Under the pieces are notes generated by a model. That model had not been told where the DNA came from, did no database searches, and saw nothing but the letters and a program-made list of their open reading frames with translations. A program made the position numbers and the translations under genes. DNA of 47,095 bases from Bacteroidia bacterium (GTDB taxonomy: Bacteria > Bacteroidota > Bacteroidia > AKYH767-A > OLB10), in contig JABDLV010000213.1 of NCBI GenBank assembly GCA_013001815.1, forward strand, positions 1 through 47,095, written 5' to 3'. Shown in pieces: positions 45,767 through 47,095 of this stretch (position 1 is its first letter; each line of letters opens with the position of its first letter).

Positions 45767-47095
45767 ATGAATAAGTCATTAACTGAAATATTAAAAGACA
45801 GAATCTTGGTAATGGATGGTGCCATGGGTACCATGTTGCAAGAATATAAGCTGGATGAAAATGGCTATAGAGGTGAGCGCTTTAAGGATTTTAGTATGCC
45901 TTTGAAGGGGAATAACGACTTGCTTTCTCTTACCCAGCCTGATATTGTAAAAGAAATTCATAAGGCATATTTAGAAGCAGGATCTGATATAATTGAAACC
46001 AATACGTTCAATGCCAGCAGCATTTCTCAAGCAGATTATGGCATGGAAGACTTGGTATTAGAAATGAATATTGAATCTGCAAAGCTAGCCAGAGAGATTG
46101 CAGATTTATTCACTAAGGAGAATCCAAGTAAACCAAGATTTGTAGCTGGTGCATTGGGGCCTACAAACAAAACGGCTTCCATGTCTCCCGATGTAAATAA
46201 CCCTGCTTACCGCGCTGCAACGTTTGATGATTTAAAAGATGCATACTATACACAGGTAAAAGGACTCACAGAAGGTGGCGCAGATATTATTGTTATTGAA
46301 ACCATTTTTGATACACTGAATGCCAAGGCTGCAATTTTTGCAGTAGATACCTTTTTCGAAGAAACTGGCAAATCACTTCCTGTTATGATTTCCGGTACAA
46401 TTACAGATGCCAGTGGAAGAACACTATCCGGTCAAACCGTTGAAGCGTTTTTAAATTCCGTTACGCATATTCCAATATTAAGCGTTGGATTAAATTGTGC
46501 ATTGGGTGCAAAAGAAATGCGACCCTACTTAGAAGAACTTGCAGAGAAAGCGCCTTGTTACGTAAGTGCATATCCAAATGCCGGGTTACCTAATCAGTTT
46601 GGTGAATATGACCAGAGTGCAGAAGACATGGGTAACCAAATGCAAGATTTTATAGATAATAATTTTGTAAATATTATTGGAGGTTGTTGTGGAACTAACC
46701 CTGCACACATTGCAGCTATGGCAAAGGCAGTTGAAGATGTAAAGCCAAGAACACTACCATCAATTGAACCACAAATGCGATTAAGCGGTTTAGAATCGCT
46801 GAATTTTAGACCGGACCTAAATTTTGTAAATGTTGGTGAAAGAACAAACATTACAGGTTCTAAAAAGTTTGCTCGTTTAATTTTATCAGATAACTATGAA
46901 GAAGCATTATCAGTTGCTAATGATCAGGTAGAAGGTGGTGCACAGATTATTGATGTAAATATGGATGAGGGAATGTTAGATTCTGAAAAGGCAATGAATA
47001 ATTTTCTGAATTTAATTGCCAGCGAACCGGATATTGCTAAGCTTCCTATTATGATTGATTCATCTAAGTGGACTGTCATTGAAGCTGGATTAAAG
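45767..47095 (+). CDS. metH: B12-dependent methionine synthase, 3'-truncated
   Basis: The first 443 codons are present; the frame is still open at the right edge. The N-terminal homocysteine-methyltransferase domain begins '[18 protein letters not shown]' and keeps its zinc cysteines: Cys244 in '[11 protein letters not shown]', and Cys307 and Cys308 in '[11 protein letters not shown]'. It continues without a break into the methyltetrahydrofolate-binding domain ('[19 protein letters not shown]', 'VNMDEGMLD', 'MIDSSKW'). So this is a fused MetH rather than the split form seen in some relatives, at least for these two domains; the cobalamin and activation domains lie outside the window. It transfers a methyl group from methyl-folate to homocysteine in the cytoplasm. 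The start is ATG with an A-rich leader. Confidence 0.95.
   Translation, partial: MNKSLTEILKDRILVMDGAMGTMLQEYKLDENGYRGERFKDFSMPLKGNNDLLSLTQPDIVKEIHKAYLEAGSDIIETNTFNASSISQADYGMEDLVLEMNIESAKLAREIADLFTKENPSKPRFVAGALGPTNKTASMSPDVNNPAYRAATFDDLKDAYYTQVKGLTEGGADIIVIETIFDTLNAKAAIFAVDTFFEETGKSLPVMISGTITDASGRTLSGQTVEAFLNSVTHIPILSVGLNCALGAKEMRPYLEELAEKAPCYVSAYPNAGLPNQFGEYDQSAEDMGNQMQDFIDNNFVNIIGGCCGTNPAHIAAMAKAVEDVKPRTLPSIEPQMRLSGLESLNFRPDLNFVNVGERTNITGSKKFARLILSDNYEEALSVANDQVEGGAQIIDVNMDEGMLDSEKAMNNFLNLIASEPDIAKLPIMIDSSKWTVIEAGLK

Overview
The window looks like a chromosomal segment of an AT-rich Bacteroidota bacterium. The evidence is type IX secretion (T9SS) C-terminal sorting domains, SprB-type repeats, the gliding genes gldE and gldD, weak Shine-Dalgarno sequences, TAnnTTTG-type promoter boxes, and the conserved order hup-TPR-small basic protein-rng divergent from mutY-ssb-gldE-gldD. 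I cannot assign it below phylum level.

Region 1 (1-29,650, + strand) is almost entirely two giant secreted-protein genes. The first is cut by the left edge (2,304 residues visible). It carries about 21 SprB repeats and ends in a type A T9SS sorting domain. After a 372-bp gap comes a complete 7,453-residue protein: signal peptide, lamin-tail-like domain, SprB block, HYR/Ig-like block, second and larger SprB block (about 50 repeats in total by eye), five exact 672-bp copies of a paired SdrD_B-type module, one isolated SprB repeat, and a type A sorting domain. The most unusual feature is nested architecture. Unrelated 110-200-residue domains sit inside individual SprB repeats, nearly always at the same loop, and one sits inside an HYR-type repeat. 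A bidirectional terminator closes the region.

Region 2 (29,703-36,641, - strand) holds a methyltransferase and a GT2 glycosyltransferase (overlapping stop/start), a polytopic GT-C-like membrane protein abutting the scoA-scoB CoA-transferase pair, and a class A penicillin-binding protein (PBP1A type).

Region 3 (36,770-43,504) is a housekeeping and gliding cluster. Leftward run hup, a TPR protein, a 30-residue COX24/mS38-like basic protein and rng (RNase E/G). Rightward run mutY, ssb, gldE and gldD. A strong terminator hairpin separates ssb from gldE, and a structured leader precedes rng.

Region 4 (43,506-47,095) holds a secreted S9-family peptidase (- strand) and, divergent from it, the first 443 codons of B12-dependent methionine synthase metH, cut by the right edge.

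How the genes work together: the giant proteins would be exported by T9SS and anchored or released at the surface as very long multi-domain adhesin-like fibres. GldD and GldE belong to the machinery linked to gliding and T9SS in this phylum. The other genes are envelope synthesis, ketone-body/acyl-CoA metabolism, RNA processing, DNA repair and one-carbon metabolism. No RNA genes, CRISPR arrays, insertion sequences or phage genes were found.
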